From Bacillota bacterium (GTDB lineage: Bacteria > Bacillota > Clostridia > Monoglobales > Firm-18), in assembly GCA_023228885.1 (NCBI GenBank), contig JALOAJ010000016.1, forward strand, positions 1-53,323: a DNA stretch of 53,323 nt. Direction: 5' to 3'. Position 1 is the stretch's first letter. Every line of letters begins with the position of its first letter. A program made the position numbers and the translations under genes. This document shows, piece by piece, positions 8,026 to 15,727 of the stretch. The notes below the pieces were generated by a model. That model was not told where the DNA came from, searched no databases, and saw only the letters and a program-made list of their open reading frames with translations.

Positions 8026-8328
8026 ATGCGTCTGAGTAAGGCTGAGAGGGAAACTATTATTTCTTTTACCGAAGCAGATTCTAATGCAACGATCTACACT
8101 CTTAACACAAAGCTTAAAAATAAATTGAAAAGGTTATCACTGTTAAATCCTAAACTTATACAAGTAATTCAAAAGGACAATATTGGTTCAGTTACCTATT
8201 CTATTCCAAAAAATCTGGTCTCTGTAAGGGCGCCTGTAAGTGATGAGCAAAAAAAGCTTGCTAAGCTAAATGCAATTAAGCATGGTCTTGGACGAAAACC
8301 AAAGGTAAACACCCCAATCGTTAATTGA
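8026..8328 (+). CDS. Conserved hypothetical protein of clostridial mobile elements
   Basis: This is a 100-aa basic protein with a strong AGGAGG site seven bases before its ATG. The opening MRLSKAERETII-F-EAD with ATIYT shortly after is a pattern I have seen in small proteins encoded next to recombinases in Firmicutes integrative elements. The function is unknown. The C-terminus is Lys-rich (KKLAKLNAIKHGLGRKP) and could bind nucleic acid. It lies upstream of the structured region and the recombinase module, in the same direction. Confidence 0.7.
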   Translation: MRLSKAERETIISFTEADSNATIYTLNTKLKNKLKRLSLLNPKLIQVIQKDNIGSVTYSIPKNLVSVRAPVSDEQKKLAKLNAIKHGLGRKPKVNTPIVN

Positions 8329-8434
8329 TATTTAAATACCAAGACATTTGTCTATGGTTTTCGTATAGTAAGGAATTTATCACCTTTAAGGGAGGGCACA
8401 ATTTTCGAGTGTGAAAAACAAGCAGGTTAAAGCA

Positions 8435-8543
8435 GCGATGTGCTATTGGCACCACGCTGCGGATTACATCGCCCGGCAGTGCCGTGCGAGGGCGGTACCA
8501 AAACAGGTGCTGTAAATCGCAAACAGCGCCGATTTTGGTACCG
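8435..8543 (+). repeat. Structured region: three consecutive stem-loops
   Basis: This locally GC-rich block in AT-rich DNA can fold into three stems. The first is GCGATGT (8435-8441) with ACATCGC (8466-8472). The second is CGGCA-G-TGCCG (8474-8484). The third is a 21-bp stem with a 9-nt loop, starting CGGTACCAAAA at 8493 and ending TTTTGGTACCG at 8543, mismatched at only two adjacent positions plus one G-U pair. It lies 78 bases before the start of the ribbon-helix-helix gene and contains no convincing ORF. Possible roles are a structured regulatory RNA, a recombination site or an origin of transfer. Confidence 0.65.
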
Positions 8544-8620
8544 GATATGGCAACTATGCGGATTTTACAGAGAATCTTATGGAACCAAAAACAATGTTAT
8601 GCACGGAAAGGATGGATTTT

Positions 8621-9034
8621 ATGAGCATCACAAACAAAGTAAAAACAGGAATTGCATTACCACCGGAATGCATTAAACTTATGGATAGGCATATGCAGGA
8701 CTGCCGCTGTTACTCACGAAATGAGTTAGTACAAAAAGCAATTGAGCATTATGTCCGCAGCAATATCGGTCGGGAATACGATGAATATTTTAATAACAAC
8801 GATGACTCTAAAACAGCGAAAGCCATACAGGAGTTGGCAACAAGGCTGGCAAGAATTGATTTTAAAATTGCGGTACAGCTTGCGCAATTGAATATGTTTT
8901 TTGCACATGCGCTTCAATTATCATGGGAGGATTCGGAATATTATAAAGGGAAAGCTGTGCAGCTTGTTAAATCAACTAAAGGTATTGTTGAGCTTAAAGA
9001 TATTTTAAACCCTAATGATTTGGAGGAGGAATAG
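8621..9034 (+). CDS. Ribbon-helix-helix DNA-binding protein
   Basis: About 137 residues from the ATG at 8621, preceded by AAAGGATGG; the longer frame from 8579 lacks a ribosome site. The first 45 residues (SITNKVKTGIALPPECIKLMD, then YSRNELVQKAIEHYV) match a ribbon-helix-helix fold: a beta strand with alternating residues followed by two helices. The rest is helical. It heads a tight three-gene operon with a 51-aa protein and a large serine recombinase, so it may regulate or assist recombination. Binding to the stem-loop block just upstream is an inference worth testing. Confidence 0.8.
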   Translation: MSITNKVKTGIALPPECIKLMDRHMQDCRCYSRNELVQKAIEHYVRSNIGREYDEYFNNNDDSKTAKAIQELATRLARIDFKIAVQLAQLNMFFAHALQLSWEDSEYYKGKAVQLVKSTKGIVELKDILNPNDLEEE

Positions 9035-9035
9035 A

Positions 9036-9191
9036 ATGGCGAGAAAAGAAACACCCATAAAGATTGCAAGCGTTGAATACTGCTATGTTGGCAGTGACTA
9101 TGATTTTAATAGATTTTTAAGTGCTGTAGTCCATGATTATTTATCTAAAGATATAACTGCCACAAGTGAAAAAGTTTCTGAAAAACCTTAA
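9036..9191 (+). CDS. Small protein, 51 aa, unknown function
   Basis: A 51-codon gene starts one base after the RHH gene's stop. It has a very strong GGAGGAGG ribosome site inside the end of that gene. The product starts MARKETPIKIASVEYCYVGS and ends in a Lys/Glu-rich tail. I recognise no family. The tight coupling and the strong ribosome site argue that it is real and belongs to the recombinase operon. Confidence 0.65.
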   Translation: MARKETPIKIASVEYCYVGSDYDFNRFLSAVVHDYLSKDITATSEKVSEKP

Positions 9192-9253
9192 AATAATGCT
9201 GGATTTGTTTGAAATCTTGTGGTATTGTGTGTTGCTGAAGGAGGCGAACTTTT

Positions 9254-10942
9254 ATGAGAGCATGGCTTTACTATCGTCTCTCCCGTGACGAAGATGAAGA
9301 ATTAAACTCCCTGACAAACCAGAAAAAAATCCTTGTGGACTACGCCGAAGAAAAAGGTTTTGAGATTGTCGGTGAATCCTTTGATGACAATGTCAGCGGT
9401 ATGCACTTTGACAGGGAGGGCATTGAAAAAATTTATGATGTGGTGGACGAAGGTAAGATTGATGCAATCATTGTCAAAGATCTATCCCGCCTTGGTCGGC
9501 ACCGGACTCAGACTGCAGTATTCATTGATTACCTTGCCCGTAAAAATGTGCGTGTGCTTTCGGTAACCGAAAATATTGATACCACCAATGAAAACGATGA
9601 TTTGATTATTGGCTTTAAGGGAATTCTGAATGATTTTTATGCCAAAGATATCAGCCGAAAGGTTCGAGCTGGCTTTCGTCAAAAGCAGAAAGAAGGAATC
9701 GTTATGATTCCGCCCATGGGCTACTTTAAAGATAAAAACACCGGAGAAATTGTAATCGTAGAGGAAGCTGCTGAAATAGTGCATCAGATTTTCAATTGGT
9801 ATGTTGGCGGATATGGTTTGAAAGCAATTTCAAAAATGTTAAATGAAAAAGGCATGAAAACCCCTGCATATTATCAGCATAAACTTTTGAATAAACGGCA
9901 AGGAAATAACAAACCTGAAATCACTTTCCGATACCTTTGGGAAAACAATGCAGTTAAACGAATTTTGCAAAATGAATTCTATACAGGAACCCTTGTTAAT
10001 CACAAATATGAGCTTAGTAAAATTAATAAAACTCGAAAAACGGTTCCGGTAGAAGAAAGATTTCGTCATGAAAATGCTGTTCCTGCTATCATTTCAAAGG
10101 AAATTTGGAATCGGGCACAATTTCTTTTAGAGGACAAGGTAAAAAGGAATGTCAGAGCTTCTTCCGGTAAGCCTTTCAAACGGTATACCGGTCTTTTAAA
10201 ATGTGATGATTGCGGATGCAGCTTTGTATCAAAAAATAGGTATCGTAAGGATAAGCCTGTGCGGATTGAGTACAACTGCAACGGCTATCATCGTTACGGG
10301 AAGGAACATTGCACCGCCCATAGAATTGATGAAGCAACACTTGATGAATTTATTTATGATGAGTTAGTGATGATTAAAAGTCAGGCAGAGCGGAACTGGC
10401 GTTGCATTGAATCTGATATTAAGAAGTGGCTTTCACAGAAGAATAATGTCGAAAAGCATATTCAAGAGTTAGAGTACAGGATTAAAAATATTGATGAGGA
10501 AATAGAGAAAATCCTAATGGAACGCATTAATGATAAGGAAAACCGTAAGATTTATAATGCCATGATTGTAAAAAGACGCGAGGAAAAAGATGAGTGTTTT
10601 TCCAGGGTTGGGAAAATTAAGGATATAGATGACACTATACAAAAGCGAAAGACCGAATTTAGCCAGAATATTCATATGATTGACGAGATAATAAAGGACA
10701 ACGGCATTAACGACACTCATCTTAGAATGTTAGTAGAGCAAATCTGCATTAAAGAAACAACGAATGGACTTCATATATCCATAGATTTAAAAGCAAGATT
10801 TGCAACACATTTTATTACATACGATGAAAATGGAATTGTACAAGACGAGGAGTTTGAGTCCGTTGTCGGCGGTATGCATTCCGAAAATGAACTAATGGAA
10901 ATATTAAGCTATGTGCCTAAGGATGTTATGGAGATTTATTGA
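9254..10942 (+). CDS. Large serine recombinase (TnpX/resolvase family)
   Basis: 562 residues, with the typical three-part plan of large serine recombinases. The resolvase catalytic domain (about 1-145) has the nucleophile Ser10 in YYRLSRD and the conserved DLSRLGR box. The recombinase domain spans about 155-300. A zinc ribbon with Cys317, Cys320, Cys342 and Cys353 is followed by a coiled coil (about 395-460). Such enzymes excise and insert mobile elements through a covalent 5'-phosphoserine. AGGAGG lies about 9 bases before the ATG. The gene ends about 250 bp from tRNA-Leu, although enzymes of this family seldom use tRNA genes as targets. Confidence 0.93.
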   Translation: MRAWLYYRLSRDEDEELNSLTNQKKILVDYAEEKGFEIVGESFDDNVSGMHFDREGIEKIYDVVDEGKIDAIIVKDLSRLGRHRTQTAVFIDYLARKNVRVLSVTENIDTTNENDDLIIGFKGILNDFYAKDISRKVRAGFRQKQKEGIVMIPPMGYFKDKNTGEIVIVEEAAEIVHQIFNWYVGGYGLKAISKMLNEKGMKTPAYYQHKLLNKRQGNNKPEITFRYLWENNAVKRILQNEFYTGTLVNHKYELSKINKTRKTVPVEERFRHENAVPAIISKEIWNRAQFLLEDKVKRNVRASSGKPFKRYTGLLKCDDCGCSFVSKNRYRKDKPVRIEYNCNGYHRYGKEHCTAHRIDEATLDEFIYDELVMIKSQAERNWRCIESDIKKWLSQKNNVEKHIQELEYRIKNIDEEIEKILMERINDKENRKIYNAMIVKRREEKDECFSRVGKIKDIDDTIQKRKTEFSQNIHMIDEIIKDNGINDTHLRMLVEQICIKETTNGLHISIDLKARFATHFITYDENGIVQDEEFESVVGGMHSENELMEILSYVPKDVMEIY

Positions 10943-11150
10943 TTGATTTGCTTATTACTCAAAGTGGAATACGTGGTATTACCATCATCGAAACCTTCAT
11001 TGAAAACTTTCGGTTGGGGGCAAAATTTGGAATAGAAATTACGAAAACCCTGACAGTTGTTTTGTAGATATCTGCAAATAGCGTCAGAATTTACATCAGA
11101 ATTTATTTTACCCAAAGGATGTAAAAAAGATGTTAAGTAAAAAACTACAA

Positions 11151-11192
11151 ATAAAAAGTCTGAAGAATCGCATAAATACTGACTTTTCAGAC
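11151..11192 (-). terminator. Probable terminator of the tRNA-Leu transcript
   Basis: On the minus strand GTCTGAA (11192-11186) and TTCAGAC (11164-11158) pair around a 21-nt loop, followed by TTTTTAT. It begins just after the tRNA 3' end, as expected for a monocistronic tRNA transcript. Confidence 0.6.
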
Positions 11193-11197
11193 AAAAT

Positions 11198-11280
11198 TGG
11201 TGCGGGCGAAGGGACTTGAACCCCCACGGTTGCCCACTAGATCCTAAGTCTAGCGCGTCTGCCAGTTCCGCCACGCCCGC
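11198..11280 (-). tRNA. tRNA-Leu (anticodon UAG), CCA encoded
   Basis: On the minus strand an acceptor stem GCGGGCG/CGCCCGC closes a cloverleaf. The anticodon stem-loop CTAGA-CTTAGGA-TCTAG gives anticodon UAG at 11246-11244. The variable arm is short (11 nt) for a class II tRNA, and the T arm is GGGGG-TTCAAGT-CCCTT. The sequence after the acceptor stem reads A-CCA, so the CCA end is encoded. It decodes CUA and other CUN leucine codons. The minus-strand frame across it is a well-known artefact of tRNA genes. A copy of the first 38 nt of this tRNA lies upstream at 11383-11420. Confidence 0.95.
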
Positions 11281-11420
11281 AAGCCATATATAATCAGGCT
11301 TTCACCTGTTTATAACAATATTTAATTTTTGTTCTATATTTCATTAAACTCATTGATTAATTCAATCAGTGAGGGGAAGCAACCTAAGTCTAGCGCGTCT
11401 GCCAGTTCCGCCACGCCCGC
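11243..11420. repeat. 38-bp perfect direct repeat: tRNA-Leu 5' half and its copy
   Basis: Bases 11243-11280 (tRNA nt 1-38, from the 5' end to just past the anticodon) recur exactly at 11383-11420, 140 bp away in the same orientation. The 3' half is not repeated. The 102-bp spacer contains an almost perfect inverted repeat CTCATTGATT/AATCAGTGAG (11349-11373). This is the pattern of a tRNA attachment site with a tiny or heavily deleted element between the two att copies, or of a local duplication. Confidence 0.85.
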
Positions 11421-11664
11421 ATTTATAAAATTTGGATAATTTCATTGTTATAGCTTCATGCCACTTAATACTTGAATAGGATAACACAAACTTACAACAC
11501 TGTCAAGTTATTTTCTGTTTTTTTGAATTTCCTTTTGCAGAGAAGTCAAACATTTGTGGCACAGACCCTGCCTAAGAGGAAAAGTTTTGTTTATGTTTTT
11601 GTAAAAAAAGTTGGGTTTGCCCTTGGCTTGCTTTTGTTTTATCGAAGGACTATAAGCTTTTATA
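11281..11664. other. tRNA upstream region, no protein gene
   Basis: It holds the truncated tRNA copy and the minus-strand promoter described separately. The 71-codon plus-strand frame at 11472-11687 has no ribosome site or recognisable product and crosses the promoter. I see no gene here. Confidence 0.6.
11478..11506 (-). promoter_or_regulatory. Probable native tRNA-Leu promoter
   Basis: On the minus strand TTGACA (11506-11501) and TATCCT (11483-11478) are spaced 17 bp, about 57 bp before the truncated tRNA copy. A transcript would cross the 38-nt fragment before reaching the intact tRNA. I see no equally good promoter in the 102-bp spacer. Confidence 0.6.
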
Positions 11665-12456
11665 TCATGCATCCTTGTTATTTTTAATTGCTATATAGAC
11701 AGATGCCACCGTTACAAAAAGGGTTATGACAAAGGGGGGAGCAGTTGTTAAAATACGGTTGGTTATTACGCCTAAAAAGCCAAACTGCATGATTATCAGC
11801 ATGATTTGTATAATAATGCCGGTAAATAAAACGAAAACGGACCATATCCTTCTGAATCTTATATTGTGCGTCATTGATTTTTCAAATCTTTTTTTATTTG
11901 CGTAATGGCTTGCGGTTTTAATTATTAAATGTATAAAAAGCATGACAAACCCCGATATAATCGATAAAATCGGCAAAACAATGCCGTATCCGCTTATGGC
12001 GTTGCGGCTGATGTACCAAATAAATATAAGGAGCGGCAGATTAAAAAGATGCCACCATGAAGAAATACCTGCCTTTTTTGCTTTTATGGGTATGTGATGA
12101 ACATTTATTTCTTTTTGTAAATTCTCTAAGTTCTGTCCCATTATTATATTATTTAAAATGTTGTTGCACATAAAATACAACATAAGGCAAGCGGCGCCGT
12201 AGCAAACTAAAGCAATCCCCAAAAAGTTGTTGCTTGAAAAAGAAACGCATATGAAAATAAATATTATCCCTATCAAGCTTACTGCACCCGAGTACCCACG
12301 CTTAATTTTCTTTATCCTGGACGACCTTTGCATATCTTCCATAAGCAAAATTCCAAAGCAGGTGCCTTTACGCGATATATAGGGAGTAAGTGCAAAAACT
12401 ATCATAAGAGGAAGAAATGAACAAAAAACAATTATTAAATATGAATATTTATCCAA
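11665..12456 (-). CDS. Multi-pass membrane protein (DUF1648/SdpI-related)
   Basis: 263 residues with about six hydrophobic segments. The N-terminus (MDKYSYLIIVFCSFLPLMIVF), the following TPYISRKGTCFGILL loop and a short charged helix with KIKRGYS resemble membrane proteins of the DUF1648 type found in Firmicutes. These are often linked to cell-envelope signalling or immunity to secreted peptides. No enzymatic motif is seen. It is transcribed alone, divergent from sigH. The family call is tentative; the membrane call is firm. Confidence 0.65.
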   Translation of the reverse strand: MDKYSYLIIVFCSFLPLMIVFALTPYISRKGTCFGILLMEDMQRSSRIKKIKRGYSGAVSLIGIIFIFICVSFSSNNFLGIALVCYGAACLMLYFMCNNILNNIIMGQNLENLQKEINVHHIPIKAKKAGISSWWHLFNLPLLIFIWYISRNAISGYGIVLPILSIISGFVMLFIHLIIKTASHYANKKRFEKSMTHNIRFRRIWSVFVLFTGIIIQIMLIIMQFGFLGVITNRILTTAPPFVITLFVTVASVYIAIKNNKDA

Positions 12457-12513
12457 AATATCCCACCCCTTTTAGCAGTATATCACAAAAAACATTATTT
12501 TGCAAATATTTTC

Positions 12514-12542
12514 TTGACAAATACTCACAAAAAACTTATAAT
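12514..12542 (+). promoter_or_regulatory. Consensus sigma-A promoter of sigH
   Basis: TTGACA (12514-12519), a 17-bp spacer and TATAAT (12537-12542) lie 45 bp before the sigH start. This is a perfect housekeeping promoter. Confidence 0.88.
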
Positions 12543-12587
12543 AAGTGGTGCATCATAAAGAATGCCTTTTGAAAGGTTGGGGGGTAA

Positions 12588-13229
12588 TTGCAAAACAATG
12601 AGTTGGGCTCCGCTGCAAATGGCTTCTTTGAAACTTTGAGCGATGAAAAGCTTGTTGATATGGCGGTATCTCATAATACATACGCGCTTGATGAGATTAT
12701 TTCAAGATATAAAAACCTTGTGCGCGCAATGGCAAGGAAATATTTTCTTGCAGGAGCGGATAATGACGATATAATACAAGAGGGCATGATTGGCTTATTT
12801 AAAGCGATTAGAGATTTTAAAGGCTCGCATCAAAGCTCATTTAGCTCTTTTGCATCGCTTTGCATAACACGGCAGGTTATGACAGCGATAAAAACTGCAG
12901 CCCGTAATAAGCATATGCCGCTAAACACTTTTATATCGCTTAGCCAACCAAGTGATTGCGACAATTGCAACTTGCCCGTGATAGAAATCATTTCGGAAAA
13001 GTCTGCCGACAATCCGGAGATGTCGCTGTTAATTAAAGAGCAAATAGGGGCAGTGAATAAAAAAATAAAAACAGAGCTTAGCCAGTTTGAAAAAAATGTT
13101 TTGTTAATGTATTTAAACGGGTATTCATACAATGATATTTCGGAAAGGCTTAAAACACAAGTAAAATCGGTTGATAACGCGTTACAACGGATAAAAAGAA
13201 AGCTTGGTAAGGTAGGTAATACATATTAA
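12588..13229 (+). CDS. sigH: RNA polymerase sigma-H factor
   Basis: The 213-aa sigma-70-family protein is of the Spo0H type, which directs transition-state and early sporulation genes. Region 2 is clear: a helix ending in RKYFLAGADNDDIIQEG, then MIGLFKAIRDF. C-terminal region 4 has the helix-turn-helix YNDISERLKTQVKSVDNALQR. The start is TTG at 12588, behind a G-rich site (AAGGTTGGGGGG) a few bases upstream; no ATG fits. It lies behind a consensus promoter and is followed by a zinc-ribbon protein on the same strand. The length matches the family. Confidence 0.92.
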   Translation: MQNNELGSAANGFFETLSDEKLVDMAVSHNTYALDEIISRYKNLVRAMARKYFLAGADNDDIIQEGMIGLFKAIRDFKGSHQSSFSSFASLCITRQVMTAIKTAARNKHMPLNTFISLSQPSDCDNCNLPVIEIISEKSADNPEMSLLIKEQIGAVNKKIKTELSQFEKNVLLMYLNGYSYNDISERLKTQVKSVDNALQRIKRKLGKVGNTY

Positions 13230-13234
13230 ATATA

Positions 13235-13305
13235 GCCCACGTAGCTCATATGAGTAGAGTTTCTGAGTTAAGCAGGGAAGCCGGTGCAAATCCGGTCGTG
13301 GCAAA
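13235..13305 (+). ncRNA. Structured leader resembling part of a cobalamin riboswitch
   Basis: The leader contains CAGGGAAGCCGGTGCAAATC (13273-13292), whose GGGAA...GGTG-x-AAATCC pattern is the conserved P3-P4 core of cobalamin riboswitches. It pairs as CCGG-TGCAAAT-CCGG (13281-13295). An outer stem CCACG/CGTGG (13237-13241/13297-13301) and a small hairpin CTC-ATAT-GAG (13245-13254) enclose it. The B12 box (CCCGC-ACTG) that should follow is absent, and the downstream gene is not B12-related. It may be a distinct RNA motif, a truncated riboswitch or chance. Confidence 0.45.
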
Positions 13306-13331
13306 GAATTTTTAAAAGTGAGGGGAAAGAA

Positions 13332-13601
13332 ATGTACGAAGACAAAACACTAAATTGCAAGGATTGCGGAGGCGAATTCATTTTTACTGCCGGAGAACAG
13401 GAGTTTTATGCAGAAAAAGGCTTTCAAAACGAGCCAAGTCGGTGCGCGGATTGCAGAGTTACACGAAAGGAAGCCATAAAGGCCTCAAGACAAATGCATA
13501 CAACTGTCTGCGCAAATTGCGGAGGAGAAGCTGTCGTTCCTTTTAAGCCAAGAAACGACCGGCCCGTTCTTTGCAGCGAATGTTTTGCAAACAGCAAATA
13601 A
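13332..13601 (+). CDS. Zinc-ribbon protein (zf_Tbcl-type)
   Basis: 89 residues from the ATG at 13332, which follows GAGGGGAAAG; the longer frame from 13284 crosses the structured leader and lacks a ribosome site. Two zinc knuckles are visible: CKDCGG near the start paired with RCADCR about 30 residues on, then VCANCGG with LCSECF near the end. FYAEKGFQNEPSRC is the hallmark of this small family, found near sporulation or DNA-handling genes in Clostridia. The function is unknown; nucleic-acid or protein binding is likely. Confidence 0.85.
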   Translation: MYEDKTLNCKDCGGEFIFTAGEQEFYAEKGFQNEPSRCADCRVTRKEAIKASRQMHTTVCANCGGEAVVPFKPRNDRPVLCSECFANSK

Positions 13602-13675
13602 AATCCCCTTAGGGTTTATTTTAAAATGCGCAAAACAATCTAACTATTAAAATAGTGTTAGGTGTCAAGGCTTTA

Positions 13676-13708
13676 GGGTCTTTAGCGTTTTGCTAAAGAC
13701 CCTTTTTT
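13676..13708 (+). terminator. Intrinsic terminator
   Basis: GGGTCTTTAGC, a 5-nt loop and GCTAAAGACCC form a perfect 11-bp stem followed by six Ts. It ends the sigH/zinc-ribbon transcription unit. On the other strand the stem is followed by TAAAGCC, so it is one-way. The BI-1 gene converges on it. Confidence 0.9.
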
Positions 13709-13713
13709 AAAAA

Positions 13714-14415
13714 TTATTTTCTACTTCTGCCGAAAATTCTGAGTATTCGCAGAAATATATTGACAAAATCCAGATACAGCGAAAGGGCTCCCGTGACGCC
13801 GATTTTTCGTTGCAGGCTTACATCGTTTTGCGTTATATAGAATATGCTTTTTAGCTTTTGCGTATCATATGCCACAAGCCCGACAAACACAAATAAAAGC
13901 ACTGCGGAAACAAAATAGTCGATAGTGCTGCTTTTCATAAATATATTCACAAGCATAACAATCAACCCGCCTATTAAAAGCATTCTTGCAAGGCTGCCGA
14001 AACTTGTCAAATCAGTTTTGGTAACGGCGCCGTAAATCGACATTACGCCGAATGTTGCAGCCGTTACAATAAATGCTGTGCTTATTGAGCCTATATCATA
14101 AACGAGGAAAATAAATGAAAGGGTAATCCCGTTTAAAAACGAATACAACAAAAACAGACCGAACGAAGCCCCATAACTAAGCTTATTTACTCCGGCTGAA
14201 ATTGCGATGACAAGCGCAAGCTCGGCGAACAAAATAATTAAAACTCCGTTGCCCAATGTATATATAAGGTTGCTTGCGGCAAAGTACAATGCCGTAACCG
14301 CTGTTATCAAAAGCCCCAAAAACATTGTGCCGAAAACTTTTGCTAAATAAGCATTGAGCGCTGTTTGCGTTTCAAGCTGATATTGTGATGAATAATTACT
14401 GTCTTGATACATCAT
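13714..14415 (-). CDS. Bax inhibitor-1/YccA-family membrane protein
   Basis: 233 residues with seven hydrophobic segments and the BI-1 family hallmarks: a Gln-rich cytosolic N-terminus, FLGLLITA in TM1, and a late loop FVGLVAYDTQKLK followed by SLYLDFVNIFLRILR. Family members act as pH-dependent calcium leak channels or as partners of the FtsH protease; which applies here is unknown. Its start overlaps the ispF stop by four bases (ATGA), so it is the last gene of the valS-to-ispF series and is translationally coupled. Confidence 0.9.
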   Translation of the reverse strand: MMYQDSNYSSQYQLETQTALNAYLAKVFGTMFLGLLITAVTALYFAASNLIYTLGNGVLIILFAELALVIAISAGVNKLSYGASFGLFLLYSFLNGITLSFIFLVYDIGSISTAFIVTAATFGVMSIYGAVTKTDLTSFGSLARMLLIGGLIVMLVNIFMKSSTIDYFVSAVLLFVFVGLVAYDTQKLKSIFYITQNDVSLQRKIGVTGALSLYLDFVNIFLRILRIFGRSRK

Positions 14416-14891
14416 TTATCACTCCTTTCCAAAAGGCATGCTGCATAAGCGGAAATCCCCTCTTGCCTTCCTTCAAAACCCAGCCCTTCGGTAGATGTTG
14501 CTTTAACCGAGATATCGCCAAATCCAATGCCCATCGTGTCTGCAAGCCTTTTTCTGATTTGGTCGATAAAGGGCGCTAACTTAGGCGACTGCGCCGTAAC
14601 AACGCAATCAATATTTGCAACATTATAGCCTTCCTTTTTAATTAGGTCAACGGTCTTTTCAAGCAATATTAAACTTGATATATTTTTATAGTCTCCGCTT
14701 GTGTCGGGAAAATGCATGCCTATATCTCCCAAAGCTGCAGCGCCTAAAAGGGAATCTATAATCGCATGGGAAAGCACATCCGCATCAGAATGCCCTTCAA
14801 GCCCCACTTTGTGCGGAATCTCAATGCCGCCCAAAATTAAAGCGCGCCCATTGGTAAACTTATGCACATCATAACCTATTCCTACCCGCAT
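14412..14891 (-). CDS. ispF: 2-C-methyl-D-erythritol 2,4-cyclodiphosphate synthase
   Basis: About 159 residues. The enzyme makes the cyclic diphosphate intermediate of the non-mevalonate isoprenoid pathway, releasing CMP. The metal and active-site motifs are present: GIGYDVHKF near the start, GHSDADVLSHAIIDSLLGAAALGDIG and FPDTSGDYK, then KATSTEGLGFEGR at the end. I chose the ATG at 14891 because AAGGGG lies eight bases before it; a TTG two codons earlier is too close. It lies 45 bp after ispD, its partner two steps earlier in the pathway. Confidence 0.95.
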   Translation of the reverse strand: MRVGIGYDVHKFTNGRALILGGIEIPHKVGLEGHSDADVLSHAIIDSLLGAAALGDIGMHFPDTSGDYKNISSLILLEKTVDLIKKEGYNVANIDCVVTAQSPKLAPFIDQIRKRLADTMGIGFGDISVKATSTEGLGFEGRQEGISAYAACLLERSDK

Positions 14892-14936
14892 GCGCAAAAC
14901 CCCTTATTAAAAATCAATTTTATTTTATCAAAGCAG

Positions 14937-15674
14937 CTATGAAAAGTCACTACCCCTTTGTTGCGCTATTATTGCTGCTGCAAGCGGCACATCATCATGA
15001 TGGGTTATTTTAATGTTTGCCCGCGAACCTTCAACCGCTGCAATATTTACCCCCGTATTTTCGACAAGCCCGCAATCATCGGTTGCTTCAATTCCATTTT
15101 CCAATGCATATGCATAAGCATCTTTTATTATATCGCTTTTAAAAACTTGGGGCGTTTGAATTTGCCACACACCATCCCGGTTTATTGTGCCTTTTATCTG
15201 CAAATCGTCATTTACCCTCTTTAATGTGTCAAAAACCTTGCAACCAAGGGCTGCGGCGCCGAAAGTTATGGCGGCAGACACCGTTTTATCAATATGTTCC
15301 GCCAATATACATGGGCGCGCGCCATCGTGAATTGCAACATAATCGCACAAGAGCTCCGAATCAAGCCCCGCCCTTACTGATTGTGTCCGAGTTTCACCGC
15401 CCGGTATTACAGCAGTTGCTTTTGTTATATTAAAAGCCTTTATTATGTCGGAAACAACAAGAATATCCTGTTGCTTTGAAACAATTATTATTTCATCTAT
15501 GAGCGCGGCGTCTTGGAAGGCTTCAAGGGTATAAGCCAAGGCAGGTTTGCCCAATATGTCTATAAACAGCTTGTTTTCATGGTTCATTCTTGAGCTGCTG
15601 CCTGCCGCAACAATAATTGCCGCCGTTTTAACGGATGTGTTTTTACTTCTTTTAAAAAAATTTAAAATACGCAT
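14937..15674 (-). CDS. ispD: 2-C-methyl-D-erythritol 4-phosphate cytidylyltransferase
   Basis: About 245 residues. It transfers CMP from CTP to methylerythritol phosphate in isoprenoid synthesis. The nucleotide-binding loop AAIIVAAGSSSRM is near residue 18, then LGKPALAYTLEAF, PGGETRTQSVRAGL, VAIHDGARPCI and the C-terminal TDDCGLVE. The first 17 residues (FFKRSKNTSVK) extend beyond the usual start. I chose ATG 15674, which has AAGGG just upstream; a GTG at 15686 is also open. The gene lies between citrate synthase and ispF in a minus-strand series. Confidence 0.95.
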   Translation of the reverse strand: MRILNFFKRSKNTSVKTAAIIVAAGSSSRMNHENKLFIDILGKPALAYTLEAFQDAALIDEIIIVSKQQDILVVSDIIKAFNITKATAVIPGGETRTQSVRAGLDSELLCDYVAIHDGARPCILAEHIDKTVSAAITFGAAALGCKVFDTLKRVNDDLQIKGTINRDGVWQIQTPQVFKSDIIKDAYAYALENGIEATDDCGLVENTGVNIAAVEGSRANIKITHHDDVPLAAAIIAQQRGSDFS

Positions 15675-15727
15675 CCTGCCCTTCACACAATATTATTGAA
15701 TTATGACTACCCATAAAGCATTAAATT

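Noticed and set aside
8440..8676. 78-codon plus-strand frame across the hairpin block
   Set aside because: It crosses the three stem-loops and overlaps the RHH gene in another frame; composition is explained by the inverted repeats.
10936..11274. 112-codon minus-strand frame starting MAELADALDLGSSG
   Set aside because: It is the translation of the tRNA-Leu gene and its downstream terminator region, a well-known artefact.
11472..11687. 71-codon plus-strand frame
   Set aside because: It crosses the tRNA promoter and the end of the membrane-protein gene; no product recognised.
13235..13305. Full cobalamin riboswitch
   Set aside because: Only the core-like hairpin is present; the B12 box and peripheral stems are missing, so it is reported as a resemblance only.
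13284..13331. Upstream extension of the zinc-ribbon gene
   Set aside because: It overlaps the structured leader and lacks a ribosome site; ATG 13332 has one.
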